Positions 32,540 to 41,463 of a stretch of 42,871 nt of DNA are shown piece by piece. The stretch lies in assembly GCA_029907605.1 (NCBI GenBank), contig JARYLO010000008.1, positions 1 to 42,871 on the forward strand. Direction: 5' to 3'. The notes below the pieces were generated by a model. The model made no database searches. It was not told where the DNA came from and saw only the letters and a program-made list of their open reading frames with translations. The stretch comes from Sedimentisphaerales bacterium. GTDB lineage: Bacteria; Planctomycetota; Phycisphaerae; Sedimentisphaerales; Anaerobacaceae. A program made the translations under genes and the position numbers. The first letter of the stretch is position 1. Every line of letters begins with the position of its first letter.

Positions 32540-33435
32540 AGCGTCTTGGCGTGCCGATCATCGTGATATTCCTGATACTGCTGTTTCTATCCATGCTGGT
32601 GGTCTTTCAGGTCAGACAGACCGAGGTGGCATTCGTGACCAGGTTTGGGCGGCCTGTAAGACCGGTAATAGAGCCTGGTCTACACCTCAAGTGGCCTGAT
32701 CCCATAGAACATGTCACAAGGTTCGACGCTAGGCTGAGGCTCTTTGAGGGCGATTATGCTGAGACCACCACCAAGGGTGCAGTACCGGTCATAGTCAAGA
32801 CATACGTGACCTGGCGGATAGTAGATCCACTGGCATTCTATAGGGCGGTAGGTACATCGATCCAGGCAGCTGAGAACAAGCTGTATAGCCAGATCAAGGA
32901 CACGCAGAATCGCGTCTTTGGCCAGCACCAGTTCGCTGAATTGGTCAATAGCGATCCAAATCAGATACGTCTGGCCCAGATCCAGCAGCAGATGTTGGAG
33001 GATATCAAGAAGGCCATGGAGGAGGACTATGGCATAGAGATAAAGGCCTTGGGCATAAAACAGATGAAGGTCAGCGAGGACGTGAGTGCAAAGGTCTTTG
33101 ACCGAATGAAGGCTGCCAGGACCCTTAGGACAAGGGCCACGATAGCCGAAGGTCAGGCGGAGGCCAAGGCTATAGAGAGTGATGCAAAGGCAAAGAAGGA
33201 AGAGCTATTGGCCGCTGCCCAGGCAAGGGCCATGGCCATAAGGGGACAAGGCGATGCAGAGGCAGCGAAGTACTATCAGATGCTAGAACAAGAGCCCGAG
33301 TTTGCCATGTTCCTGAAGAATCTAGAGGCCCTCAAGCAGATGCTCAAGGACAGGACCACACTGGTCCTGCCGATGATGGTTGAACCATTCAATCTCCTGA
33401 TGAGATTGCCCGATCCGAATCAGTGTAATAGATAG
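32536..33435 (+). CDS. hflC: HflC-like SPFH protein
   Basis: The 299-residue protein has an N-terminal anchor (VPIIVIFLILLFLSMLVVFQ) followed by the SPFH domain: VRQTEVAFVTRFGRPVRPVI, PGLHLKWPDPIEHVTRFDAR and the helical stretch EDVSAKVFDRMKAARTLRTR followed by AEGQAEAKAIESDAKAKKEE, which is diagnostic for HflC/prohibitin-like coiled coils. HflC pairs with HflK to regulate the membrane protease FtsH and to organise membrane domains. It overlaps the upstream HflK-like gene by 4 bases and precedes hflK by 9 bases, so the three SPFH proteins are probably made together in fixed ratio. Confidence 0.93.
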   Translation: MKRLGVPIIVIFLILLFLSMLVVFQVRQTEVAFVTRFGRPVRPVIEPGLHLKWPDPIEHVTRFDARLRLFEGDYAETTTKGAVPVIVKTYVTWRIVDPLAFYRAVGTSIQAAENKLYSQIKDTQNRVFGQHQFAELVNSDPNQIRLAQIQQQMLEDIKKAMEEDYGIEIKALGIKQMKVSEDVSAKVFDRMKAARTLRTRATIAEGQAEAKAIESDAKAKKEELLAAAQARAMAIRGQGDAEAAKYYQMLEQEPEFAMFLKNLEALKQMLKDRTTLVLPMMVEPFNLLMRLPDPNQCNR

Positions 33436-33444
33436 GCGTGGAAG

Positions 33445-34773
33445 ATGGCAGCCGATCATCCAGACAATCATCCTGATCACGAGCCTGAGGCCTTAGACAT
33501 CGCACAGATGGACTCTGCCAGTAGGTCTTTGGCAGAGGCCCTCAGGATCAGCTTTATAGTGCTGAAGTTTGTGATGATCGGCATCATAATCGCATTCCTT
33601 GCCACATGCCTACAGACCATAGGGCCACAGGAACAGGGCATACTGCTCCGCTTTGGTCAGGTGAAGGTAGGTCCTGACGGCCAGGTGGCGATCAAGCCTG
33701 GTCTGAAGTTTGTCTGGCCCTATCCGATAGAGGAGTTGGTCAAGATCCCGGTCTCCACAAAGACAAACCTGGCGATAAACTCATTCTGGTACTTTCAGAC
33801 ACCAGAGGAGCTCTTGGCTGACAAGACCAGGCCTGCACCCAGGCCGCCAGCAAAGTTGGATCCACTTGTGGAGGGGTATTGCCTTGCGCGTGGAGAGGAT
33901 GTGGGTAATCTACTAGGATTGACAGGCAGGCAGTTCAGGCGATTGTTGGTGACAGGGGGCGATGATTACAGCATCGTCCATTCCAAGTGGCAGGTCACCT
34001 ACGAGATCAGCGATATAAAGGCTTTCTTCAAGAATATACCCGTCCAGACGCCCAAGCCGGGCGAACCTTATTACCAGCTGATGAAAAAGGGGGTCAATCC
34101 GATCATACAGTCTTGTGTTGAGGAGGCGGTCATCAAGACGATGGTCAAGTACAATATCGATGAGGTGATCGCTGCAACCGACAGGGTTGCCTCTCAGGTC
34201 AAGGAGCTTGTCCAGGAGAAACTGGATACATTGGAAAGCGGGGTAAGGGTCCTTTCCGTGACACTGACGGCCTTTACCTGGCCCAGGCAGGTGGACGAGG
34301 CCTTCCAGACCTTTATCACTGCTAGTCAGCAGGCCCGTACCCAGGTCAGTCAGGCCCAGGCCGAGGCACAGACCACCATGAATGAGGCTGCAGGGCCTGT
34401 GGCCGCACAATTGACTGCCGCCTTGGAAGATCCAAATACCGATCCCAATACGCTTGAATCGCTTTGGGCTCAGGTCTCAGGTGAATGCCAGAGGATCCTC
34501 GCAGAGGCAAGGGCGTACAGGACAAGTGTGGTCGAGTCAGCCAGGTCCACGGCGGAGTATTTCCTGAGTCTGTTACCTGAATACAGGAATAGACCCATGC
34601 TTGTGGTGCAGGTCCTATATCTTGATGCAATTGGCCAGGTCTTGGCTGGTATTGATGAGAAGTTCGTACTACAACCTGCTACTGGCGGCAGTAGAGAGGT
34701 AAGGATCCTGTTGAATCGTGATCCAACGATCAGGGCAAGGCAGGCCGAAGGTTTGCAGAAATCCGGGCAATAG
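33445..34773 (+). CDS. hflK: HflK-like SPFH protein
   Basis: The 442-residue protein begins with a hydrophilic His/Asp-rich tail (PDNHPDHEPE), then a membrane anchor (FVMIGIIIAFLATCLQTI) and the SPFH domain with PQEQGILLRFGQVKVGPDG, IKPGLKFVWPYPIEELVKIP and WQVTYEISDIKAFFKN. The helical end contains ASQQARTQVSQAQAEAQTTM and GECQRILAEARAYRTSVVES, the typical HflK coiled coil. It has an insert after the first SPFH strands (about 110-165, with KTRPAPRPPAKLDPLVE) that is not in E. coli HflK. It should assemble with the two preceding SPFH proteins. The next gene, a metal ATPase, starts 3 bases after its stop. Confidence 0.88.
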   Translation: MAADHPDNHPDHEPEALDIAQMDSASRSLAEALRISFIVLKFVMIGIIIAFLATCLQTIGPQEQGILLRFGQVKVGPDGQVAIKPGLKFVWPYPIEELVKIPVSTKTNLAINSFWYFQTPEELLADKTRPAPRPPAKLDPLVEGYCLARGEDVGNLLGLTGRQFRRLLVTGGDDYSIVHSKWQVTYEISDIKAFFKNIPVQTPKPGEPYYQLMKKGVNPIIQSCVEEAVIKTMVKYNIDEVIAATDRVASQVKELVQEKLDTLESGVRVLSVTLTAFTWPRQVDEAFQTFITASQQARTQVSQAQAEAQTTMNEAAGPVAAQLTAALEDPNTDPNTLESLWAQVSGECQRILAEARAYRTSVVESARSTAEYFLSLLPEYRNRPMLVVQVLYLDAIGQVLAGIDEKFVLQPATGGSREVRILLNRDPTIRARQAEGLQKSGQ

Positions 34774-34776
34774 TCG

Positions 34777-36690
34777 ATGGTCCATGAACATCTTCACCTA
34801 AAGGAACAGGTCAGTCCCGACCAGCAGCAACTGCGGGTCAGCATGGCATTACTAGGTACCTTGGCAGGGGGGGTGCTGCTGATCAATAGCCGTGTTGGCC
34901 AGATCTTCTATGGGAAGGGCAGCTTCAATACGGAACTATTCGCCCTTGCAGGTGCAATACTGCTAGGGCTTCCGGTGGTCTGGCATGCAGTAAAGTGCCT
35001 GCTGAAGGGCCATTCCCACATGGATGAGCTGGCCGCCCTTGGGATCATAGCTGCCTTTGCTACGCAGGACTATGTCTCTGCAGGACTTATCGGGTTCTTC
35101 ATGTTGCTTAGCCAATTGGTCGAAACCAGGACCGCGCTGGGGGCCAGGGCATCGATCGAGGCCTTGATCAAACTGACCCCGACAAAGGCCTGCAGGTTGG
35201 ATGATGCAGGTGGCGAACAAGAGGTGCCTGTGAGCGGGTTGAGGCCTGGCGACCGTATCAGGATAAGGCCTGGGGACAATATCCCTGCAGACGGCGAGGT
35301 CATAGGCGGATACAGCTCGGTCAACGAGGCGACCATAACCGGCGAATCGCTACCTGTGGACAAGGTGCCAGGGATGCAGGTATTTGCAGGCACGATCAAT
35401 CTTACTGGTGTCCTGGATGTGCAGGTGACCAAGGCCGGTTCTGATACGACCTTGGGCAGGGTGCAGTCATTGATCGTCCAGGCGGAGCAGACCAAGATCC
35501 CCATCATGAGGATCATCGATAGGTACGTCAAGTGGTACGTGCCTACGGTGCTGATGATAGCTGCGATAGTGTGGTTCTTCACCCGCAACACCAGTCAGAC
35601 CATCACCATACTGGTGATTTCCTGTCCTTGTGCCTTGATATTGGCCACGCCAACGGCCATGGTGGCCGCGATCTCTGCAGCTGCAAGGATGGGTGTGCTG
35701 GTCAAGAATGTGGCAGACCTGGAGATCGTGGGCAAGGCCACCGCACTTGTCTTTGACAAGACCGGCACGATCACCACCGGCAAGCTGTTCGTCACGAAGC
35801 TGACGCCAGGTCCCCAAATCGGACCTGCCGAACTGCTCTCTACTGCCGCCTCTGCAGAACGGATGAGCAGGCATCCTGCTGCAAGGGCCCTGCAGGAGTT
35901 GGCCAAGGAGGCCAATGTTGTCCTTACCGATCCTACAGGATTCCAGGAGGTCCCTGGCAAGGGTGTGATTGCCACCGTCAACGGCCAGAAGGTGATAGTC
36001 GGCCGCGAGACCTTCCTGCAGGAGCAGGGGATCGACACCAGCCAGGTCCGAGGACCGAGCCTGCATGAGGAACAGGGCTTCAGCACCTTGTATGTGGCCA
36101 GGGATGGGCAGTGCATAGGTTGGATCGGGCTTGAGGACAAGACCAGGCCCGAGGCAAAGGAGGCGGTCAAGGAGCTTTTGGAGATCGGGATCAAGCGTAT
36201 TACCATGTTGACCGGGGATCGCAATGATGTGGCAAACAGGGTGGCAGCTGAGCTTGGTTGTACGGACTTCAAGGCGCAGTGTCTGCCACAGGATAAACTG
36301 GCCATAGTCGAGCAGATAAAAAGACAAGGGCATACGGTGGTGGTGGTTGGGGATGGGATCAACGACGCCCCTGCCCTGGCTGCAGGTGATCTGGGCATAG
36401 CCATGGGTGCGGCAGGCAGCGATGTGGCGATCAATTCGGCATCTATCGCCTTGATGAACGATGATCTTAGGCGTCTGCCGTTCTTGGTACGCATATCAAG
36501 AAAGACAAGGCGGGTCATAGGGCAGAACCTTGCCTTTGGCGTGGTGTTTATCATACTTGGGATATCCCTGTCGAAGTTCGTGCCGCCTACGTTGGCAGCA
36601 CTATTTCACTTTGCCAGCTCCCTGATCGTGGTATTCAACTCTGCCAGGCTAGTGAGGTTTGGCGAGCAGACCGTCAGCCAACGGATCTAA
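34777..36690 (+). CDS. P1B-type heavy-metal transporting ATPase
   Basis: The 637-residue pump shows all P-type marks: actuator motif TITGES, the CPC metal site in VISCPCALILATPTAMVAA, phosphorylation motif FDKTGTITTGK, the P1B-specific His-Pro pair in SRHPAARAL, TGDR and hinge GDGINDAPALAAGDLGIA. About seven or eight membrane helices are present. No N-terminal HMA (CxxC) domain is seen; the N terminus is short with several His residues (MVHEHLHL). The CPC motif fits Cu+, Ag+, Zn2+, Cd2+ or Pb2+ transport; the substrate is not settled. It starts 3 bases after hflK and is followed by an ABC ATPase 6 bases later, so it is embedded in the SPFH operon. Confidence 0.93.
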   Translation: MVHEHLHLKEQVSPDQQQLRVSMALLGTLAGGVLLINSRVGQIFYGKGSFNTELFALAGAILLGLPVVWHAVKCLLKGHSHMDELAALGIIAAFATQDYVSAGLIGFFMLLSQLVETRTALGARASIEALIKLTPTKACRLDDAGGEQEVPVSGLRPGDRIRIRPGDNIPADGEVIGGYSSVNEATITGESLPVDKVPGMQVFAGTINLTGVLDVQVTKAGSDTTLGRVQSLIVQAEQTKIPIMRIIDRYVKWYVPTVLMIAAIVWFFTRNTSQTITILVISCPCALILATPTAMVAAISAAARMGVLVKNVADLEIVGKATALVFDKTGTITTGKLFVTKLTPGPQIGPAELLSTAASAERMSRHPAARALQELAKEANVVLTDPTGFQEVPGKGVIATVNGQKVIVGRETFLQEQGIDTSQVRGPSLHEEQGFSTLYVARDGQCIGWIGLEDKTRPEAKEAVKELLEIGIKRITMLTGDRNDVANRVAAELGCTDFKAQCLPQDKLAIVEQIKRQGHTVVVVGDGINDAPALAAGDLGIAMGAAGSDVAINSASIALMNDDLRRLPFLVRISRKTRRVIGQNLAFGVVFIILGISLSKFVPPTLAALFHFASSLIVVFNSARLVRFGEQTVSQRI

Positions 36691-36696
36691 TAGACC

Positions 36697-37770
36697 ATGC
36701 AGTATGCAGTCCAGACAATCGGCCTGACCAAGATATTCAATGATTGGTGGGGCCGGCCTAAGGTCCGCGCGGTAGAGGAGCTAAACCTCACGATAAGGTA
36801 CAACGAGGTGTTTGGGCTACTAGGGCCAAATGGTTCTGGCAAGAGCACTACACTGAAACTCCTGCTCGGCCTTCTATATCCCACAAAGGGCAGGGCCATC
36901 GTGCTAGGTGGCGATGGGGACGACCCCAAGATCAATAGGAGGATCGGTTATCTGCCAGAGGAGTCGTATCTGTATCGTTACCTCAATCCGAGGGAGACCC
37001 TGGACTTCTACGGCAGGCTCTTTGGTCTGCCTAGCAAGATAAGGAGGGAGCGAACAGAGGCCCTGCTGGAGATGGTGGGGCTAAAGGCAGTTGCAAATCG
37101 CCCTATAGGGACATTTTCAAAGGGCATGGCCCGCAGGATAGGCCTTGCCCAGGCCTTGATAAACGACCCTGACCTATTGATCCTGGATGAGCCGACCAGT
37201 GGGCTCGATCCGATAGGTACCAAACAGATAAAGGACCTGATCAGGACCCTTGCCAGCCGCCGAAAGACCATCATATTGTGCAGTCACCTGCTTGCAGACG
37301 TAGAGGATGTGTGTGATCGGATCGCCATACTCTATGGCGGCAGGATCAGGGCTGAGGGTCCTGTAAAGGAGTTGCTACAGCGATCCGATAGGATCCAGAT
37401 CAGTACAGGCCCTGTTAGCCAGCAGACTATCGAGCAGATCAGGCAGCTCCTTGCCCAGGAGGCTGGCCAGGTGGATGTCTCATCGCCTATGGAGAGGCTG
37501 GAATCCTTCTTCATGCGGATCGTCTCTGAGGCCCAGGCCAGGGCCCAGCCGACCAGTGGGGCGATCAGCACCACACAGATAGGTTCATTCCTAGCAGGTC
37601 AGCCTAGTGGCGACCTGCTTGAGCGATTGACCGAATCTGTTGAGCAGCCGCAGCCGGCCACCGAACAGTCTGCAACCAGGCCTATAGAGACACCAACGCC
37701 TGTCAAGCAGGAGATACTTGATCAGTTGGTCTACAGGCCAGAGGATCAGCAGGACAAGGGGCAGGGTTAG
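36697..37770 (+). CDS. ABC transporter ATP-binding protein
   Basis: The 357-residue protein has a complete ABC ATPase: Walker A GPNGSGKSTTLKLL, Q-like loop GYLPEESYLY, signature FSKGMARRIGLAQAL, Walker B LLILDEPTSGLDPIG and the H-loop LCSHLLADVED. It is of the ABC-2 exporter type (NatA/CcmA-like). The C-terminal tail beyond about residue 270 is long, low in complexity and rich in Gln, Thr and Pro (for example SVEQPQPATEQSATRPIETP), unlike most family members. It pairs with the permease that begins 2 bases after its stop and may also serve the orphan permease at 29336-30298. Confidence 0.93.
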   Translation: MQYAVQTIGLTKIFNDWWGRPKVRAVEELNLTIRYNEVFGLLGPNGSGKSTTLKLLLGLLYPTKGRAIVLGGDGDDPKINRRIGYLPEESYLYRYLNPRETLDFYGRLFGLPSKIRRERTEALLEMVGLKAVANRPIGTFSKGMARRIGLAQALINDPDLLILDEPTSGLDPIGTKQIKDLIRTLASRRKTIILCSHLLADVEDVCDRIAILYGGRIRAEGPVKELLQRSDRIQISTGPVSQQTIEQIRQLLAQEAGQVDVSSPMERLESFFMRIVSEAQARAQPTSGAISTTQIGSFLAGQPSGDLLERLTESVEQPQPATEQSATRPIETPTPVKQEILDQLVYRPEDQQDKGQG

Positions 37771-37771
37771 T

Positions 37772-39145
37772 ATGGGAAAGATCCTGGCGGTTGCTACAAA
37801 CACGGTCAGGCAGGTCGTCAGGATGAGGATCGCGGTGGTCTTTTTCGTCTTATTGTTGGTGATCCTGCCTGTGCTTGCCGCTGCTAGCACTGGAGATGGC
37901 ACCGTGAAGGGCAGGCTGCAGACCTTCGTCAGCTATGGGCTTTCTCTGATAGGTCTCTTGGTGTCGCTACTGACGATCATTGCAATGACCTATACGACCA
38001 CTGCAGATATAGTGCAGTGCCAGGTGCACACGGTACTTACAAAGCCGATACGCAGATACCAGTTTATCCTGGGCAAATTCCTGGGCGTGATGATCGTTGA
38101 TGTGGTGGTACTGGCAATCATGTCTGGGCTGGTGTTCGGGATCACCATCTATAGTCCTAGACTCTTCAGGATCGATCCTGAACAGATGGAGCAACTAAAT
38201 AATGAGTTCTTCACTGCCAGGAATGCCCTAAGACCAACAGAGCCAGATGTCTCCAAGGAGGTTGAGGAGCTTTACCAACGTCTGGTCACCAGCCAAGAGC
38301 TCGAACAGGTCTTCAAGGGTTTGCCCAGGGAGCAGGTCATAGCGAGGCTGACTCAACAGAAGAGGCTGGAAAAGAGGGCAGCAAGTGTTGGCCAGGAGCT
38401 GATGTGGGAGTTCCACAATGTCAGGCTTGCCGACCCGAATGGCTCGCTTTTCATAAGATTCAAGTACAATGTCAGCTCCAATCCTATAGACCTGCAGATC
38501 TCCAGTCAGTGGCTGGTTGGTGACCTGAGGCAACTCAACCAGGGGGTCCAGGTCGGCACGCCCATCTATCGGGTGGAAAGGAAGGATCCGGTCCGAACCT
38601 TCAGGGAGTTTGCAGTCCCAGCCGATGCGGTGGCCAAGGATGGGTATCTGGCAGTCGCTTTCCTCAATGATCTGGATAATGACACGGTCGTGATCTTCCC
38701 ATTGGACGAGGGGCTGGAGGTCTTGTATAAGGCCGGTGGCTTTACCGCGAACCTGTTGCGAGGTGTGTTGCTGATATTGGTGCGATTGGTCTTTCTCGCT
38801 GCAGTTGGTGTGTTTGCTGGGTCGTTCTTGTCATTTCCTGTGGCGATCCTGCTATGCCTGCTTGTGCTATTCACTGGTAGTACCAGTGGCTTCATACTAG
38901 AATCCTTCTCTTTTCTGGGCAAGAACCTAAGCGTTATCTACGACTATACACTCAAACTCTTGGTCCAGGCGCTACCCAGGTTTGACCTAATGAACCCAAC
39001 CAAGTTCCTAGTCTCGGCCAGGTTGATACCCTGGTCGCTGGTGCTTTGGCAAGGTGGAGGTCCCATCCTCGCCAAGGCATTGGTGCTCTTGGCCACAGGC
39101 CTTTGGGTGTTCAGGTCTAGTGAGCTTGCCAGGACCACGGTTTGA
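37772..39145 (+). CDS. ABC-2 type transporter permease with large extracytoplasmic domain
   Basis: The 457-residue permease begins MGKILAVATNTVRQVVRMRI with its first helix (VVFFVLLLVILPVLAAAS). QCQVHTVLTKPIRRYQFILG is the ABC-2 coupling segment. Between helices at about 110-130 and 325-345 lies a hydrophilic domain of about 190 residues with coiled coil (EVEELYQRLVTSQELEQVF) and a beta part (LFIRFKYNVSSNPIDLQISS). Further helices (LLRGVLLILVRLVFLAAVGV, FPVAILLCLLVLFTGS) follow. The start at 37772 is chosen because it follows the ATPase stop by 1 base; an upstream in-frame start inside the ATPase gene is unlikely. It probably exports or extracts a lipid-like or envelope substrate. Confidence 0.85.
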   Translation: MGKILAVATNTVRQVVRMRIAVVFFVLLLVILPVLAAASTGDGTVKGRLQTFVSYGLSLIGLLVSLLTIIAMTYTTTADIVQCQVHTVLTKPIRRYQFILGKFLGVMIVDVVVLAIMSGLVFGITIYSPRLFRIDPEQMEQLNNEFFTARNALRPTEPDVSKEVEELYQRLVTSQELEQVFKGLPREQVIARLTQQKRLEKRAASVGQELMWEFHNVRLADPNGSLFIRFKYNVSSNPIDLQISSQWLVGDLRQLNQGVQVGTPIYRVERKDPVRTFREFAVPADAVAKDGYLAVAFLNDLDNDTVVIFPLDEGLEVLYKAGGFTANLLRGVLLILVRLVFLAAVGVFAGSFLSFPVAILLCLLVLFTGSTSGFILESFSFLGKNLSVIYDYTLKLLVQALPRFDLMNPTKFLVSARLIPWSLVLWQGGGPILAKALVLLATGLWVFRSSELARTTV

Positions 39146-39162
39146 TGGTGCTTTAGACGCAC

Positions 39163-40941
39163 ATGAAGGCCCGTGACATAGCTGTATATCTAGTGGGTAT
39201 CATATTGGCCATATGCCTGCTATGGGCAGCAGGTGCGCAACTCGACTCCATCAACGAGAAACGCAAGGCCATGAAGCTGGTGATGAACGAACCTCTCGAG
39301 AACGCCCCCCCATCCCTGGCCTTTGCAACAGTGGCAATGGGGGCATTTAGGGGATTGGTGGTGGACATACTGTGGATCAGGGCAGATGCCCTCAAGGAGC
39401 AGGGCCAGTTCTTTGATGCAAGACAACTGGCCGAGTGGATCACAACCCTGCAGCCTAGGTTCCCAGATGTATGGGTCTTCCAGGCATGGAACATGGCCTA
39501 TAACATATCTGTCGCCATACCCGTTTCCCGGCCAGATCAGAGATGGCATTGGGTAAAGAGCGGTTATGAGCTGCTACGGGATAAGGGGATACCGCTCAAT
39601 CCAAAGAGCCTGGCGCTATACCAGGAACTCGGCCGTATCTTCCAGCACAAGATAGGCGGGATCACGGACGATGCCCACAAGTACTATAAGGTCCAGCTTG
39701 CCAAGGAGATCGGCCCGCTTGTAGAGGTGGCAGACCAGTCCTACTTCGAGGCACTGGCGGCAGCACCGACGGATTGGTCCCAGATCTATTCGGATCCCAA
39801 CCTTAGGCCGATCATACATGCCCTGATGGCCTCGGATGACGCATTCTCCACGCCAGAACGATTCTTCTCCAGCTACATGGCCCTTACCCAGGACCCAAAC
39901 CGGTTTGGGCCAAGGCCCTTTCAGGTCATACAGTCATACCTGGGAGACCCCAATCTCAGGCGGCTTGGCCTGATCGTTAGGGCCCATCAATTGAGGAGGG
40001 TCTGGAAGATGGACCCTGCCTTCATGGTAGAGCTCAACAAGCTCTATGGACCTGTTGATTTCAATGACCCCAACCATGTGATACCCCTGGACTGGCGACA
40101 TCCAGACTCCCACGCCATCTATTGGGCCGCCATGGGGCTAAAGATGGTTGCGGAGGAGCAGGGCCGCAAGCTAGAGACCGTCGAGCTCAACACCGACCGG
40201 ATCATCATGCACAGCCTGCAGAACCTATTCAGGTATGGCAGGCTCCTATTCTATGATGTGGCGGTCAGGCCGCAGAAGGAGGATGGGAGCCTGGCAGAAG
40301 AGCCAGTTATCGTGACGGACGTCTTTGTAAGGCCAGACCTGCGGATGTTCGACCGATATCATCAGGCGGTACTTGCACTTATGGAAAAGTACAGTGACAA
40401 AGACACCAGGGAGGAGTCGCTGGCGGTCGGGCATAGGAATATGCTCAGGAATGCGGTCTTGTCCTTCTATCAGAGCGGGCTGGTCGCCCAGGCCCAAAGG
40501 ATCTACGATGAGCTACGCAGGAGGTATCCGCTGGATGAATTCAAGGTCCCTTTGGCCGAGTTCTGCAGGCGTAAGTTCATTGACGAGTTACAGGGCCTCG
40601 GTATGCCCGATGCAACCGAGCAGGTGGTGGCACTGCTCAAGCAGAGTTATTATCTCTATGCCATAGGCTCTGATGACGAGGCCTTTGGTACAGAGAGGCT
40701 TGTGCAGCAGATCTATGACTACTATCACAAGGAATACTCGGACGAACAAGGCAGACTAGGCCTGCCCACTATGGCAAGGATCAGGTATACTGCCCTGATA
40801 GACTTACTTGGTGATCCGCAATACCCACCCTACCTCAGACAGAACCTGTTGACCAGGATCCGCAATGAAAGGCCCCAGTTATTTGAGCTCCTGCAGAAGG
40901 AAGAGCAGCAACTACAGGCCACAAGGCCGGTAGGGCCGTAG
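39163..40941 (+). CDS. Large membrane-anchored unknown protein ending the SPFH operon
   Basis: The 592-residue protein has one N-terminal membrane helix (DIAVYLVGIILAICLLWAAG) and a long helical extracytoplasmic part. Segments such as FRGLVVDILWIRADALKEQG, FDARQLAEWITTLQPRFPDVW and VFQAWNMAYNISVAI resemble TPR-like helical repeats. I do not recognise a named family. It follows the permease by 17 bases on the same strand, so it belongs to the same transcript and may be the periplasmic partner of the ABC exporter or the SPFH complex. The next gene is convergent, 3 bases away, so the operon ends here. Confidence 0.8.
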   Translation: MKARDIAVYLVGIILAICLLWAAGAQLDSINEKRKAMKLVMNEPLENAPPSLAFATVAMGAFRGLVVDILWIRADALKEQGQFFDARQLAEWITTLQPRFPDVWVFQAWNMAYNISVAIPVSRPDQRWHWVKSGYELLRDKGIPLNPKSLALYQELGRIFQHKIGGITDDAHKYYKVQLAKEIGPLVEVADQSYFEALAAAPTDWSQIYSDPNLRPIIHALMASDDAFSTPERFFSSYMALTQDPNRFGPRPFQVIQSYLGDPNLRRLGLIVRAHQLRRVWKMDPAFMVELNKLYGPVDFNDPNHVIPLDWRHPDSHAIYWAAMGLKMVAEEQGRKLETVELNTDRIIMHSLQNLFRYGRLLFYDVAVRPQKEDGSLAEEPVIVTDVFVRPDLRMFDRYHQAVLALMEKYSDKDTREESLAVGHRNMLRNAVLSFYQSGLVAQAQRIYDELRRRYPLDEFKVPLAEFCRRKFIDELQGLGMPDATEQVVALLKQSYYLYAIGSDDEAFGTERLVQQIYDYYHKEYSDEQGRLGLPTMARIRYTALIDLLGDPQYPPYLRQNLLTRIRNERPQLFELLQKEEQQLQATRPVGP

Positions 40942-40944
40942 TGC

Positions 40945-41214
40945 TCAACTGGTTATATCCTTATCGGATTCGGCAGGGTTATCGCTTGGCAGGTGATTAT
41001 TGAACCTGGCCTCCACAAGCACCCAGAGCCTGCAGGCAAGATCCCTGACAATATGGACCGCACTGTTTGCCACCCATGTCGTGGCCCTGACTAGGAGAGT
41101 CCTTGCCGGATTGGCTTGTTGCTGTCCAGGCTGATAGGCCTGGTCTACAGGTGGGGCAAGGCAGTAGACTGCGGTAATGAACCCGGCCAAGAATACAAGG
41201 ATGTATTTGCTCAC
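40945..41214 (-). CDS. Small secreted or anchored unknown protein
   Basis: The 89-residue product starts with a hydrophobic signal or anchor (MSKYILVFLAGFITAVYCLA), then a Pro/Gln-rich linker (PPVDQAYQPGQQQANPAR), an amphipathic helix (TTWVANSAVHIVRDLACRLW) and a charged end. No family is recognised. A GAGGG run lies about 8 bases before the GTG start, and a good promoter stands 74 bases upstream. It is divergent from the HTH regulator, which might control it. Confidence 0.55.
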   Translation of the reverse strand: MSKYILVFLAGFITAVYCLAPPVDQAYQPGQQQANPARTLLVRATTWVANSAVHIVRDLACRLWVLVEARFNNHLPSDNPAESDKDITS

Positions 41215-41294
41215 TTCTGGTCCCTCGATGTTGGTAATCTGATACCTGAGGCCCGGTCCTGGCCTTCCACCTTTCTTGTGTGTCCCCTAATACT

Positions 41295-41323
41295 TATATA
41301 GCATAGGGCAGCGATACATCCAA
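41295..41323 (-). promoter_or_regulatory. Sigma70-like promoter for the small secreted protein
   Basis: On the minus strand TTGGAT (41318-41323) and TATATA (41295-41300) are 17 bases apart. Transcription should start near 41288, giving a leader of about 74 bases. No promoter was recognised for the divergent gene in the rest of the gap. Confidence 0.5.
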
Positions 41324-41463
41324 AAATCGCTTGTCCAATCTCAGGGCCTATATCCCTATCTCCTCGCCAGCAGGTCATGCCAAGGACGGCTATCTGCTGC
41401 GATTAACCGAGGGCCTGTTGGTGCCGAAATATGGGTATGAGGTCAGAAGTCTTGGGGTGATTG

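Noticed and set aside
35467-36554. Two long minus-strand frames opposite the P1B ATPase
   Set aside because: Both are antisense shadows of a fully conserved P-type ATPase, without recognisable domains.
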